NCBI RefSeq assembly: GCF_004214935.1
Contig: NZ_SFCC01000006.1
Span: 248,001 to 312,000 of the forward strand
Reading direction: 5' to 3'
Length of the DNA: 64,000 nt
Source: Amycolatopsis suaedae
Lineage (GTDB): Bacteria; Actinomycetota; Actinomycetes; Mycobacteriales; Pseudonocardiaceae
The notes beneath the pieces were generated by a model. That model made no database searches. It was not told the origin of the DNA and saw only the letters and a program-made list of their open reading frames with translations. A program made the position numbers and the translations under genes. Within the stretch, counting starts at the first letter, position 1. The number at the start of each line of letters is the position of its first letter. This document shows positions 33,459 to 42,146 of the stretch, in pieces.

Positions 33459-36400
33459 GTGCGGTTTCGTCGTGTAGCCAGACGCGCCGGAGTGTTCGCG
33501 CTGTCGGCATCGATGCTGGTGTCGTTGGTCACCGTGGGAACCGAGGCCGTGGCCCAGGTGAAGGGCGACCCGCCTCCTGTCCAGGCGGACAAGTCCGTAC
33601 CCGGTGGTCCGGTCCCGGTGCCAGACGCGCCGGTGAGCGAGACCGACAAGCGAGGCACCGTGTCGCCGCCCGAGGCGCGTTGGCCCGCGGCCGGCAGCGC
33701 CGAGGTCGACGTCGTTCCACCGGAGCCGGCGCGCGCGGTGCACACGGCGGGGGCCGCGGAGTTCCGTAGGGCGGGTGACCTGCCGGTGTCCATCGGCCGC
33801 ACGACGGCCGACGCGGTCAAGGTCAGTGCGGCGCCCGGACCGCAGGGCCGGGTGCGGGTCGAGACGTACGGCCAGGATCTGTCCGAACGCCTCGGTATCG
33901 CGGGCACGCTGTTCCAGCTGAGTGAACCGGGCACGCGAGCCGCGGCAGCACAGGCGCCGCTGGCCGTCCGGGTCGACTACGGCGGTTACGCGCAGGCTTA
34001 CGGTGGAGACTTCGCTTCCCGGCTCGGCCTGGTTCGCTACCCGGCATGTGCGGTGGCCACGCCGGACAAGGCGGAGTGTCGCACCGGGACGCCGGTCGAG
34101 ACCGACAACAATCTTGCCGCCAAGCACGTGTCCGCCAGTGCCTCCCTGGCGGAAGGGCCGGCGGTGTTCGCCGTCGCGGCGGCGCCGGCCGGATCAGGTG
34201 GCACGTTCAAGGCCACCTCGCTGGCTCCCTCGGGCAAGTGGTCGGCGGGCGGCTCCAGCGGCGATTTCACCTACAGCTACCCGTTCGCGGTTCCGCCGGT
34301 TCCCGGTGAAAAGGCACCTTCGATTTCGCTCGGCTATTCGTCCGGTGCGATGGATGGCAGGACCAGTTCGACCAACAACCAGGCGTCGATCGTGGGCGAC
34401 GGCTGGGAGTTCAGCGTAGGCGGTTACATCGAGCGGCAGTACAAGCCGTGTACCGAGGACCTGGGCGGAAACCAGGGAAACACCGAGACTGGCGACCGCT
34501 GCTGGGCCACCGACAACGCGACCATGGTGCTGGCCGGCGTGTCCACCGAACTGGTGCGCGTAGCCGGATCCGACGCCTGGCGGCCGAAGAACGACGACGG
34601 GTCCCGTATCGAGAAGCTGTACGGTGCGGTGAACGGCGATGACAACGGCGAGCACTGGCGGGTCACCACACCGGACGGAACTCAGCACGTTCTCGGTGTC
34701 AACCGGCTTCCCGGCTGGGCCGACAAGAAGCCGTTGACCGAGTCGACGTGGACCGCCCCGGTGTTCGGTAACCACGCCGGCGAACCGTGTAACAAGCCGG
34801 CGTACGCCGACTCGTGGTGTCAGCAGGCATGGCGGTGGAACCTCGACTACACGGTTGATCCGCGTGGCAACGTGATCACGTACTACTACAACAAGGAGAT
34901 CAACCACTACGGCCGCAACAAGACCGCAAGTGCGGCCACCCCATACGTCCGGGCCGGACAGGTCCGGCGTATCGAATACGGCCTGCGCAGCGACAACTAC
35001 TTCGCCCATGCGCCCGCACGGATCGCGTTCACCACGGCCGAACGCTGCCTCCCCAGCGGGACCATCACCTGTGCGCCCGAGCAACTGAACAAGGACACCG
35101 CCAAGAGCTGGCCGGACGTCCCCTTCGACCAGATCTGTGACGCCGGCAAGACCTGTGAGTACCGCACCTCGCCGTCATTCTTCTCCCGTAAGCGCCTGGT
35201 CACCGTCACCACTCAGGTGGCCGACGGCAGCGGCTGGCGGTCGGTCGACACCTGGTCGCTGTCCCAGCATTTTCCGCCGGCGGAGCAGGGCGACGGTCTG
35301 TCACCGGCGATGTGGCTGGGCAGCATCACGCGCGCCGGACACGTCGGCGGCTACGAGGCGATGCCGCCGATCAGGTTCGGCGGCGTGCCGATGCCCAACC
35401 GCGTCGACGCGGTGGACAACCTGCCACCGCTGACCCGGTTCCGGCTCAACGTCATCCACACCGAATCCGGTGGGTACACCGAGGTCAAGTACTCGGACAA
35501 AGACTGCCGCCGCGCCGACCGCATGCCGGCGAACCCCGAGCACAACACCATGCGCTGCTACCCGACCTGGTGGGTGCCGGAGAACGGGCAGAAGCCGATC
35601 TTCGACTGGTTCCACAAGTACGTGGTCACGGCGGTCACCGATGATTCCCGCACAGGTGGGGCGTCGCTGCTGAAAACGGCCTACGAATACCCGGAGAACA
35701 AGGGCGCCTGGCACTTCGACGAGAACGAACTCGGCAAACCCGAACACCGGACCTGGTCGGCCTGGCGTGGGTACGCGAAGGTGCGCACGATCACCGGTGA
35801 GCCCGGCACGACCCAGTCGATCAGCGAATCCCTGTACATGCGCGGCATGGATGGCGACAAGTTGCCGAACGGTGGGACCCGGGACGTCTGGGTGACCGAT
35901 GCCGAGGGCGGAAAGCTGGAGGACCATCCCAGGCTCGCCGGTTTCACCAGGGAGACCCTGCAGTACGCCGGTGACAAGGTCCTGTCCGCGTCGATCACCG
36001 ACCCGTGGTTGCACGGACCCACCGCCACCAACGGCGAGGACAAGGCGTTCCGGCTCGACACCGGCGCCGCCCGTGGCCGGACGCTGTTGGAGAACGGTAG
36101 CTGGCGCCGCACGCAAGTCACCCACAGCTACAACGGCGACGGCGTCGTGGAGCAGGTCGACGACGCGGGCGACACGGCGGTCACCGGCGACGAGAAGTGC
36201 TCGCGCACCAGCTATGCCCGCAACCCCGGGGCATGGATGCTGACATACGTCTCCCGCGTACGTGAGGTGGCGCTGCCCTGCTCGGCCGGCCAGGGGGCCG
36301 ACGTCGACGTGCTGTCCGACGTCCGCACCTACTACGACGGCAAGGCACATGGCGAGGGGCCGACCCGAGGTGACGCGACCGCGACCGACCGATGGGACGG

Positions 36401-39400
36401 TGCGCGTTACCAACTGGTCGGCAACACCGTCTACGACGAGTACGGGCGGGTTAAGGAACGGTCTGACCCGGCCGGGCGCAAGTCGACCGTGGCCTACACC
36501 CCGGCCACCGGACTGCCGACCACGGTCACCAACACCAACGCGCTCGGCCACGTCACCGTCACCGAGTTCGATCCGGCACGTAACAGCATCCTCGCGGAGG
36601 TCGGAGCCAACCAGGAACGCAGCGACGCCGTCTACGACCCGCTGGGCCGGCTGGTCAAAGCATGGACACCGAACTGGACCAAGCAGGCCAACCCGGCCAA
36701 GCCGGTCAAGGAGTACGCCTACAAGTACCGCACTGACGCGCCGACCGTCGTCACCAGTAAGTCGCTCCGGGACGACGGGCTGAACTACACGACCAGCGTC
36801 ACCCTGTACGACGGAATGCTGCGGGAACGGCAGACCCAGACGCCCGGCGTGAAGAGCGGCCGTGTGCTTACCGACACCTGGTACGACTCCCGCGGCCAGG
36901 CATACAAGACCAACGCCGCGTACTACAACGACCAGCCGGTCAGCGAGGCATTGCACGGTGTCACCGACTGGGCCGTTCCGAACCAGACGGTCACCGAGTT
37001 CGACGCGCTGTCCCGGCCCACGGCCACGATCCTGCGAAGCCTCAACATCGAGAAATGGCGGACCACAACGGCCTACGGTGGGGACCGCATCCACATCACG
37101 CCACCGCAGGGCGAGACACCGAGCACGGTGATCTCCAACGCGCAGGGTAAGGCCGTCGAGCGCAGGCAGTACCACGGCAGTACCGCCACCGGGCCGTACG
37201 ACGTCACCACCAACGTCTACAACCGCAAGGGACAGCTCGAATCCTTCACCGGCCCCACCGGCGCGACCTGGCGCTACACCTATGACGCACTGGGCCGGAA
37301 GGTCAGCGACCACGATCCGGACAAGGGCGTCACCACCTACGCCTACGATCAGTTTGACCGGCTGGTGTCCACAACGGACGCGCGTGGTCGTGTCGTATCG
37401 ACCAGTTACGACGAACTCGACCGCAAGACCGCGACGTTCGACGGGCCGGTGGGCGGACCGAAGCTCGCCGAGTGGACCTATGACACCCTGCACGACGGCA
37501 AGACCAAGCGCTACGGCCAGCAGACGTCGAGTACCCGCTACGCCGGCGGCCGGGCCTATACCCGCTCGGTGCTCGAGTTCGACGTGATGAACCGGGTGAA
37601 GTCGAGCAAGGTCACCATCCCGGCCGAGGAGGGCGGCCTCGCCGGCGAGTATGTCTTCGGCACCAACTACAAGGCCGTCTCCGATCTGGTGTCATCCACC
37701 ACCCAGCCTGCCGCGGGTGGGCTGCCGGCCGAGAACATCTTCCACAGCTACAACGACCTGGGCCTGCCCACCGAGACCGTTGGCCTGCAGGAGTACGCGC
37801 GCGAGCACATGTACTCCTTCGCCGGCGAGACGCTACGGCTCACGGTCGGCAACAAGACCAACGTCGCGTGGATCGGTCACAACTACGACGAGGCCACCCG
37901 CCGTGTAACTGAGACCCAGGTCAGCCGCAACAGCAGCGTCAGCTCGCGCGTGTTCAATCGCGCCTTCAGCTACGACCCGGCTGGCAACATCACCCGCGTG
38001 GCCGACACCCCGCACACGGGGCCGGTCGACACCCAGTGCTTCCGCTACGACTACCTGCGGCGCATGACCAGTGCGTTCACGCCGGCCGGCGGCGACTGCT
38101 CGGTGCAGCCGACCACCGCCAACATCGGCGGCAGTGCGCCCTATTGGCACGACTACACCTACGACAAGGCAGGCAACCGCCTCAGCAAGACCGATCACAC
38201 AGCGCAGGGTGACACCACCTACAACTACGAGTACCCCAAGGGTGATCAGCCGCAGCCACACGCACTGCGTGCCATCACCCGTTCCGGCCCGACCGGAACG
38301 GCACGCGACGAGTACACCTACGACCCCGCGGGCAACACGGCCACCCGCATGATCGCCGGTGACACCCAGAAGCTCGACTGGGACAGCGAGGGCCACCTGG
38401 CCAAGATCACGCATCCCAACGGCGCCGAGACGACGCACGTCTATGACGCGGATGGGCAGCGTCTGCTCAAGCGTGAGCCCGGACTGGCCGTGCTGTACCT
38501 GCCCGGGATGGAACTGACGCTGGACACCGCCAAGCGGGAAGTGACCGGGAAGCGGTACTACACCCACGGTGGCTCCGCGGTGGCGATGAGGTCGTCGGTC
38601 GGTGGCGTGACGTTGCTCTTCGGGGATCACCAGGGTACGACGGTGGCGACCATCGCGGACAAGCCGGACCTGCCGATCACGCGACGTTTCCATGATCCGT
38701 TCGGTCTGCCTCGTGGCCCACAGCCGCAGTCGTGGCCGGATGACAAGGGGTTCGTCGGTGGGGTGAAGGACTCTTCGGGCCTGACTCACGTCGGTGCGCG
38801 GGAGTACGAGGCGGAGACCGGGAGGTTCATCTCGGTCGATCCGGTGATGGACACCGTCGAGCCGCAGCGGGCACATGGCTACGCCTACGCCAACAACTCG
38901 CCGGTGACCTTCTCCGACCCGACGGGGCTCGCCTTCTCCAACTCGTGCGGTCCGGACGGAATCCTCTGCGGCACCGGTCTGGCGATGCAGAGTTCCACGT
39001 ACACCGAGACCCGCGTCTATTGGATGAAGAAAAAGAAGTACAGCCGCGCGGTCATCGGTCGTTTCCTCAAGGCGGAAAGGGAACGCAAGCTCTGGCGCGC
39101 CCGCCAGGCCGCGGCTCGTCAGCAGGGGCTGGCGAATGCCGGCATCAGTGAGCAGGAGTACGAGGAGCTGCGCAAGGTCGCCGCGTCCAAGGACGGTTGG
39201 TTCGACAAGGTCGTCGAGCAGCTGCCGGACATCCTCGGTGACGTCACCGGTGTGAACGACATCAAGGACTGCGTCTCCGGTGGTGACATGTGGGCCTGTG
39301 CCGGTGCGATCATCGGCCTGATCCCGTTGGGCAAGCTGGGCAAGGCGCTCGGTGCCGTCGGCCGCATCTTCGACGCGATCGTCGAAGGCTTCAAATGGGC

Positions 39401-40250
39401 GGACAAGGTCGCCGCGGCACGAAGACGCCTCAGTGGGGTTCAGGATGCGGTTGCCGCGGCTGAGAACGCGATGGGTTCGGCATGCAGTGTCAATAGCTTC
39501 GCTGCTGGAACGCTCGTATTGATGGCCGACGGAAGTCGAAAACCTATTGAAACTATCTTATTGGGGGAAAGCGTCTGGGCTGACGATCCGACAGTTGGTG
39601 TCGCGGGGCCCCGAAAGGTTGTTGGCACCATAGTCAGTGAGGGCATGAAAGACCTGGTTGAGATCTCCATGTTTCCGCCCTCGCCATTATTGTCCCAGGC
39701 GGGTACGGTGACGGCGACGGAAGGACATCCCTTCTGGCTTCCGGAAACTAGGAAGTGGGCTCGTGCGTCGGAGTTGACTTCTGGAACTATGCTGCGGACT
39801 GCAGCCGGATCCTGGGTGTCCATTGATACGGTAAACAGATCGCGATCGTCACGTACGGTATACAACCTGACAATCGCCGGGCTCCGTACCTATCACGTGG
39901 CCGTTCCTGAAGGCGACCTGCTCGTACACAACGCTGGCTGGAAATGCGGAGACGACGTGTTCTCTCCGACGGCTTCTGGAAAGGAACCAGCATGGTCGAC
40001 GGTTCGCGCCCGCTTCTGGAAAAATGAAGCCGCTGAGCCTGCAGTCGCAGACCAGTATGGTGAAGCGAATGTCGCGCGCATGCAGCGCGGACGCGCTCCT
40101 CAGCGCAATAACCCCGTGACAGGTAAGGTAGAGTCTATGGAGTTGAGTCATGAACCGATTCCGGCTCGTGCTGGCGGACAACTTGTTACCCCTAGGTGGC
40201 CCGAAGATCACGCCAACATCGACCCGCATCGTCATCTTGGGAGCGGATAG
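33459..40250 (+). CDS. RHS-repeat polymorphic toxin with Hint domain and HNH-like nuclease tip
   Basis: A 2263-residue secreted toxin. GTG at 33459 has AAAGGA upstream; signal peptide at 1-32. The body is RHS/YD repeats (many YDALGRKVS-type motifs) ending in the RHS core (FHDPFGLPRG ... VDPVMDT ... SDPTGL, about 1740-1825). A helical linker leads to a Hint domain starting at Cys about 2009 (CSVNSFAAGT), with TEGHPFW and ending LLVHNAG, expected to self-cleave and release the tip. The last 103 residues carry ELSHEPIPARAGG and DHANIDPHRHLG, like a His-Me-finger (HNH) nuclease. Base composition drops from about the Hint start, and TTA codons appear there (39558, 39687). Confidence 0.9.
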   Translation: MRFRRVARRAGVFALSASMLVSLVTVGTEAVAQVKGDPPPVQADKSVPGGPVPVPDAPVSETDKRGTVSPPEARWPAAGSAEVDVVPPEPARAVHTAGAAEFRRAGDLPVSIGRTTADAVKVSAAPGPQGRVRVETYGQDLSERLGIAGTLFQLSEPGTRAAAAQAPLAVRVDYGGYAQAYGGDFASRLGLVRYPACAVATPDKAECRTGTPVETDNNLAAKHVSASASLAEGPAVFAVAAAPAGSGGTFKATSLAPSGKWSAGGSSGDFTYSYPFAVPPVPGEKAPSISLGYSSGAMDGRTSSTNNQASIVGDGWEFSVGGYIERQYKPCTEDLGGNQGNTETGDRCWATDNATMVLAGVSTELVRVAGSDAWRPKNDDGSRIEKLYGAVNGDDNGEHWRVTTPDGTQHVLGVNRLPGWADKKPLTESTWTAPVFGNHAGEPCNKPAYADSWCQQAWRWNLDYTVDPRGNVITYYYNKEINHYGRNKTASAATPYVRAGQVRRIEYGLRSDNYFAHAPARIAFTTAERCLPSGTITCAPEQLNKDTAKSWPDVPFDQICDAGKTCEYRTSPSFFSRKRLVTVTTQVADGSGWRSVDTWSLSQHFPPAEQGDGLSPAMWLGSITRAGHVGGYEAMPPIRFGGVPMPNRVDAVDNLPPLTRFRLNVIHTESGGYTEVKYSDKDCRRADRMPANPEHNTMRCYPTWWVPENGQKPIFDWFHKYVVTAVTDDSRTGGASLLKTAYEYPENKGAWHFDENELGKPEHRTWSAWRGYAKVRTITGEPGTTQSISESLYMRGMDGDKLPNGGTRDVWVTDAEGGKLEDHPRLAGFTRETLQYAGDKVLSASITDPWLHGPTATNGEDKAFRLDTGAARGRTLLENGSWRRTQVTHSYNGDGVVEQVDDAGDTAVTGDEKCSRTSYARNPGAWMLTYVSRVREVALPCSAGQGADVDVLSDVRTYYDGKAHGEGPTRGDATATDRWDGARYQLVGNTVYDEYGRVKERSDPAGRKSTVAYTPATGLPTTVTNTNALGHVTVTEFDPARNSILAEVGANQERSDAVYDPLGRLVKAWTPNWTKQANPAKPVKEYAYKYRTDAPTVVTSKSLRDDGLNYTTSVTLYDGMLRERQTQTPGVKSGRVLTDTWYDSRGQAYKTNAAYYNDQPVSEALHGVTDWAVPNQTVTEFDALSRPTATILRSLNIEKWRTTTAYGGDRIHITPPQGETPSTVISNAQGKAVERRQYHGSTATGPYDVTTNVYNRKGQLESFTGPTGATWRYTYDALGRKVSDHDPDKGVTTYAYDQFDRLVSTTDARGRVVSTSYDELDRKTATFDGPVGGPKLAEWTYDTLHDGKTKRYGQQTSSTRYAGGRAYTRSVLEFDVMNRVKSSKVTIPAEEGGLAGEYVFGTNYKAVSDLVSSTTQPAAGGLPAENIFHSYNDLGLPTETVGLQEYAREHMYSFAGETLRLTVGNKTNVAWIGHNYDEATRRVTETQVSRNSSVSSRVFNRAFSYDPAGNITRVADTPHTGPVDTQCFRYDYLRRMTSAFTPAGGDCSVQPTTANIGGSAPYWHDYTYDKAGNRLSKTDHTAQGDTTYNYEYPKGDQPQPHALRAITRSGPTGTARDEYTYDPAGNTATRMIAGDTQKLDWDSEGHLAKITHPNGAETTHVYDADGQRLLKREPGLAVLYLPGMELTLDTAKREVTGKRYYTHGGSAVAMRSSVGGVTLLFGDHQGTTVATIADKPDLPITRRFHDPFGLPRGPQPQSWPDDKGFVGGVKDSSGLTHVGAREYEAETGRFISVDPVMDTVEPQRAHGYAYANNSPVTFSDPTGLAFSNSCGPDGILCGTGLAMQSSTYTETRVYWMKKKKYSRAVIGRFLKAERERKLWRARQAAARQQGLANAGISEQEYEELRKVAASKDGWFDKVVEQLPDILGDVTGVNDIKDCVSGGDMWACAGAIIGLIPLGKLGKALGAVGRIFDAIVEGFKWADKVAAARRRLSGVQDAVAAAENAMGSACSVNSFAAGTLVLMADGSRKPIETILLGESVWADDPTVGVAGPRKVVGTIVSEGMKDLVEISMFPPSPLLSQAGTVTATEGHPFWLPETRKWARASELTSGTMLRTAAGSWVSIDTVNRSRSSRTVYNLTIAGLRTYHVAVPEGDLLVHNAGWKCGDDVFSPTASGKEPAWSTVRARFWKNEAAEPAVADQYGEANVARMQRGRAPQRNNPVTGKVESMELSHEPIPARAGGQLVTPRWPEDHANIDPHRHLGSG

Positions 40251-40252
40251 GC

Positions 40253-40732
40253 ATGGATCCGAATGATCTGCCGCTAACGTTTGGCGATCGATTTGTTCGA
40301 GAGCGCTCGGATGTTATATCTGTCGACGGCGTTGATGTTTACTTACGTTTGTGTATCCCGGAGGTGGCAGCCGGGGCTAAAATACAGATTTCGTTCGAGC
40401 GTTATATCAATTTTCCTAGGCAGGCGCTCTGCGTGGCTACAACGAAGGGGAAGTTCACTATTAATGGCGTCGCAGCTGCCCGCATGGTTCTCTGGGCAGA
40501 CAATTCGCCAAAGTTCATAGAAGGACCTATTAGCAACAGGGTGCCAGCCGAGGTGGTCGTGTACAATGCATGGGAAAGAAGAGGTGGTGGTATTGACGCC
40601 GGTCTTCGTTATGCTGGTATTCGGATAGAAACTCTTGAAGAAGATCATTGGCGCCTAAACTGCAGCGATGGCATCGGGGAGGCCGATTTTGCGGACCTGG
40701 TAGTAAGTGTAAAATTATTGCGCGGTGCATGA
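40253..40732 (+). CDS. Candidate immunity protein for the RHS toxin
   Basis: A 159-residue cytoplasmic protein that begins 2 bp after the toxin stop, the standard place for an immunity gene. No family is recognised. The sequence looks beta-rich (VDVYLRLCIPEV, AKIQISFERY) and ends VKLLRGA. G+C is clearly lower than in the surrounding chromosome, like the toxin tip, and in-frame TTA codons occur at 40343 and 40715. It should bind and block the HNH-like tip; this is inferred from position only. ATG at 40253 is preferred to earlier starts that lie inside the toxin gene. Confidence 0.7.
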   Translation: MDPNDLPLTFGDRFVRERSDVISVDGVDVYLRLCIPEVAAGAKIQISFERYINFPRQALCVATTKGKFTINGVAAARMVLWADNSPKFIEGPISNRVPAEVVVYNAWERRGGGIDAGLRYAGIRIETLEEDHWRLNCSDGIGEADFADLVVSVKLLRGA

Positions 40733-40959
40733 TGCTACTAGGGCGCCGTAGTTGAAACAGTGCACGTCTCGTCGACGGTCTACTCAAAGTACGGGCAGAC
40801 TGGTGCAATAGCGACGGTTATTGGAACTGCGCTGAGAGAGTTTGCTTGGTGTTTGAACTCCAGTAGGCCTGCCAAAACTGCACGCACGCCTGTGGGGCAT
40901 GCAAGGCGAGGGATCTTCCGGAAGGTTATGGCCAGCTTATCGAGGCAGGATGGGTGATC
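40733..40959. other. Low-G+C spacer without a convincing gene
   Basis: This 227-bp stretch continues the lower-G+C composition of the immunity gene. One 65-codon frame (GTG at 40760) is open, with no recognisable motif and no Shine-Dalgarno. It is more likely debris of earlier toxin-immunity cassettes. Confidence 0.4.
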
Positions 40960-41367
40960 GTGAGCGGCGCCGTCCTGCTGAGGGAACTTCATAAAACTTA
41001 TCATGGCGCTTTTGAAACGTTAACTCGTCAAGTGCATCGGGAACTGCCTGTTAATGGGCGAGGAATTCCTGACGGTGACCTTCCGGAGGGTCTTGACGGG
41101 CACCATCGCCTAGTTTTCCGAAGGGGTCTGGCATTTGCTTGGAAAGCCCTGTATCTACTTCGCAGGGCGGGCATCGTTGAAAGTTTCAACGCGTACGTAA
41201 CGGTATTACCGACGTTGTATGACTCGGCCGTATTCACCGGGTCCGTGACATTCTGTTCGCTGACCCCAGATGCGCCGGTTGTGTCGGAAGAGGGTTACGC
41301 GGCCTCCTTGACGATGTCGGAGATCACGTCGCCATTGAAGCCGAGTGAGCAGCTGCGGTCGACGTGA
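40960..41367 (+). CDS. Hypothetical protein downstream of the toxin-immunity pair
   Basis: A 135-codon frame with GTG at 40960, preceded by GCAGGA at 9 nt; GTG at 40954 is too close to that site. The protein starts MSGAVLLRELHKTY and has no recognised domain, signal or membrane segment. Composition is intermediate between the toxin tip and the normal chromosome. It may be a second, orphan immunity gene or the remains of one. Coding status is uncertain. Confidence 0.35.
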   Translation: MSGAVLLRELHKTYHGAFETLTRQVHRELPVNGRGIPDGDLPEGLDGHHRLVFRRGLAFAWKALYLLRRAGIVESFNAYVTVLPTLYDSAVFTGSVTFCSLTPDAPVVSEEGYAASLTMSEITSPLKPSEQLRST

Positions 41368-41492
41368 CGAGGTCATGGCTGACTTTCGGTGTGAAGCACC
41401 CGTCCATTCTGGAAAATTCCGTCTACACAGACCTGAGAGATCGCCTGATTGGGCGGTTGCCGGGCGAGTTCGCGCCAGGCGTTCCCGCTCGG

Positions 41493-42098
41493 TCATCGGA
41501 GCAGTCCGGTGGCGACGACGTCCGTTGCCACGGTGAGTAGCCTGCGTAGCTCGGCCTCGCCGCGGCGCAGCTCGTCCGGGCGCCAGCCGAGGCTGATGAT
41601 GCCGTTCCATGCCGCCCACAGCACGGTGGTGACGTCCTCGACGTTCACGTCGCGGAGCTCTCCGGCGGCGATCCCACGCCGCAGCGCCATCGTGAGCCGT
41701 TCGTTCTGCTCGCTGACCGAACGGGCCAGTCGCTCGGCCAGCTCCTGGCCTGCCGGGTACTGACCGGGGCCGGTGGGGAACGCGAGCATCCGGAAGTAGT
41801 CGGGGTTGGCCAGGTAGAACGCCAGGTACTCGTCGGCCGCCGCGTAGATCTGCTGGAGCGGCGTCCGGTCGGAGGTGTAGGCGCGGTCCATGTGGTCGCG
41901 GTCGGCCTCCAGCGCGCGCTCGACGACCGCCGCGTGCAAGCCGGCCTTGGAACCGAAGTGGTTGTAGATCGAGCCGACGGCGACGCCTGCCCGCGTCGCG
42001 ATCTCGTCGACGGTCACGTCGGCGACCGGGCGTTCCCGGAAGACCTCCTCGGCCGCGCGGAGCAGCGCGGTGATGGTCCGTTCCTTGCGGGGGTCCAC
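41493..42098 (-). CDS. TetR-family regulator (divergent from the alpha/beta hydrolase)
   Basis: A 201-residue TetR regulator with the helix-turn-helix VTVDEIATRAGVAVGSIYNHF and a helical effector domain. GTG at 42098 is chosen because AAGGGA lies just upstream and the family fold starts there, although the frame is open to 42167. It is divergent from an alpha/beta hydrolase gene, with two copies of a TTGCAA palindrome between them, and probably represses that gene. The 125 bp to its right (41368-41492) hold no gene. Confidence 0.88.
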   Translation of the reverse strand: MDPRKERTITALLRAAEEVFRERPVADVTVDEIATRAGVAVGSIYNHFGSKAGLHAAVVERALEADRDHMDRAYTSDRTPLQQIYAAADEYLAFYLANPDYFRMLAFPTGPGQYPAGQELAERLARSVSEQNERLTMALRRGIAAGELRDVNVEDVTTVLWAAWNGIISLGWRPDELRRGEAELRRLLTVATDVVATGLLR

Positions 42099-42109
42099 AG
42101 CCGTCCCTT

Positions 42110-42126
42110 CTTGCAATCGTTGCACG
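42110..42126. promoter_or_regulatory. Operator copy 1 (TetR/hydrolase)
   Basis: CTTGCAATCGTTGCACG is an imperfect palindrome closely matching copy 2. It overlaps TTGCAA at 42111-42116, a possible -35 spaced 18 bp from the -10 at 42135. Confidence 0.6.
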
Positions 42127-42134
42127 ACTGCTGT

Positions 42135-42140
42135 TAGCGT
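42135..42140 (+). promoter_or_regulatory. -10 hexamer of the alpha/beta hydrolase gene (leaderless)
   Basis: TAGCGT ends 6 nt before the ATG at 42147, with no Shine-Dalgarno. Confidence 0.5.
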
Positions 42141-42146
42141 ACCGGC

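Noticed and set aside
41295..41362. Short minus-strand peptide ending CSLGFNGDVISDIVKEAA
   Set aside because: It looks protein-like and might be a precursor-peptide end, but there is no in-frame start codon and a stop lies just upstream; at most a gene remnant.
40733..41492. Insertion-sequence remnant
   Set aside because: No transposase motif and no terminal inverted repeats were found in the low-G+C stretch.
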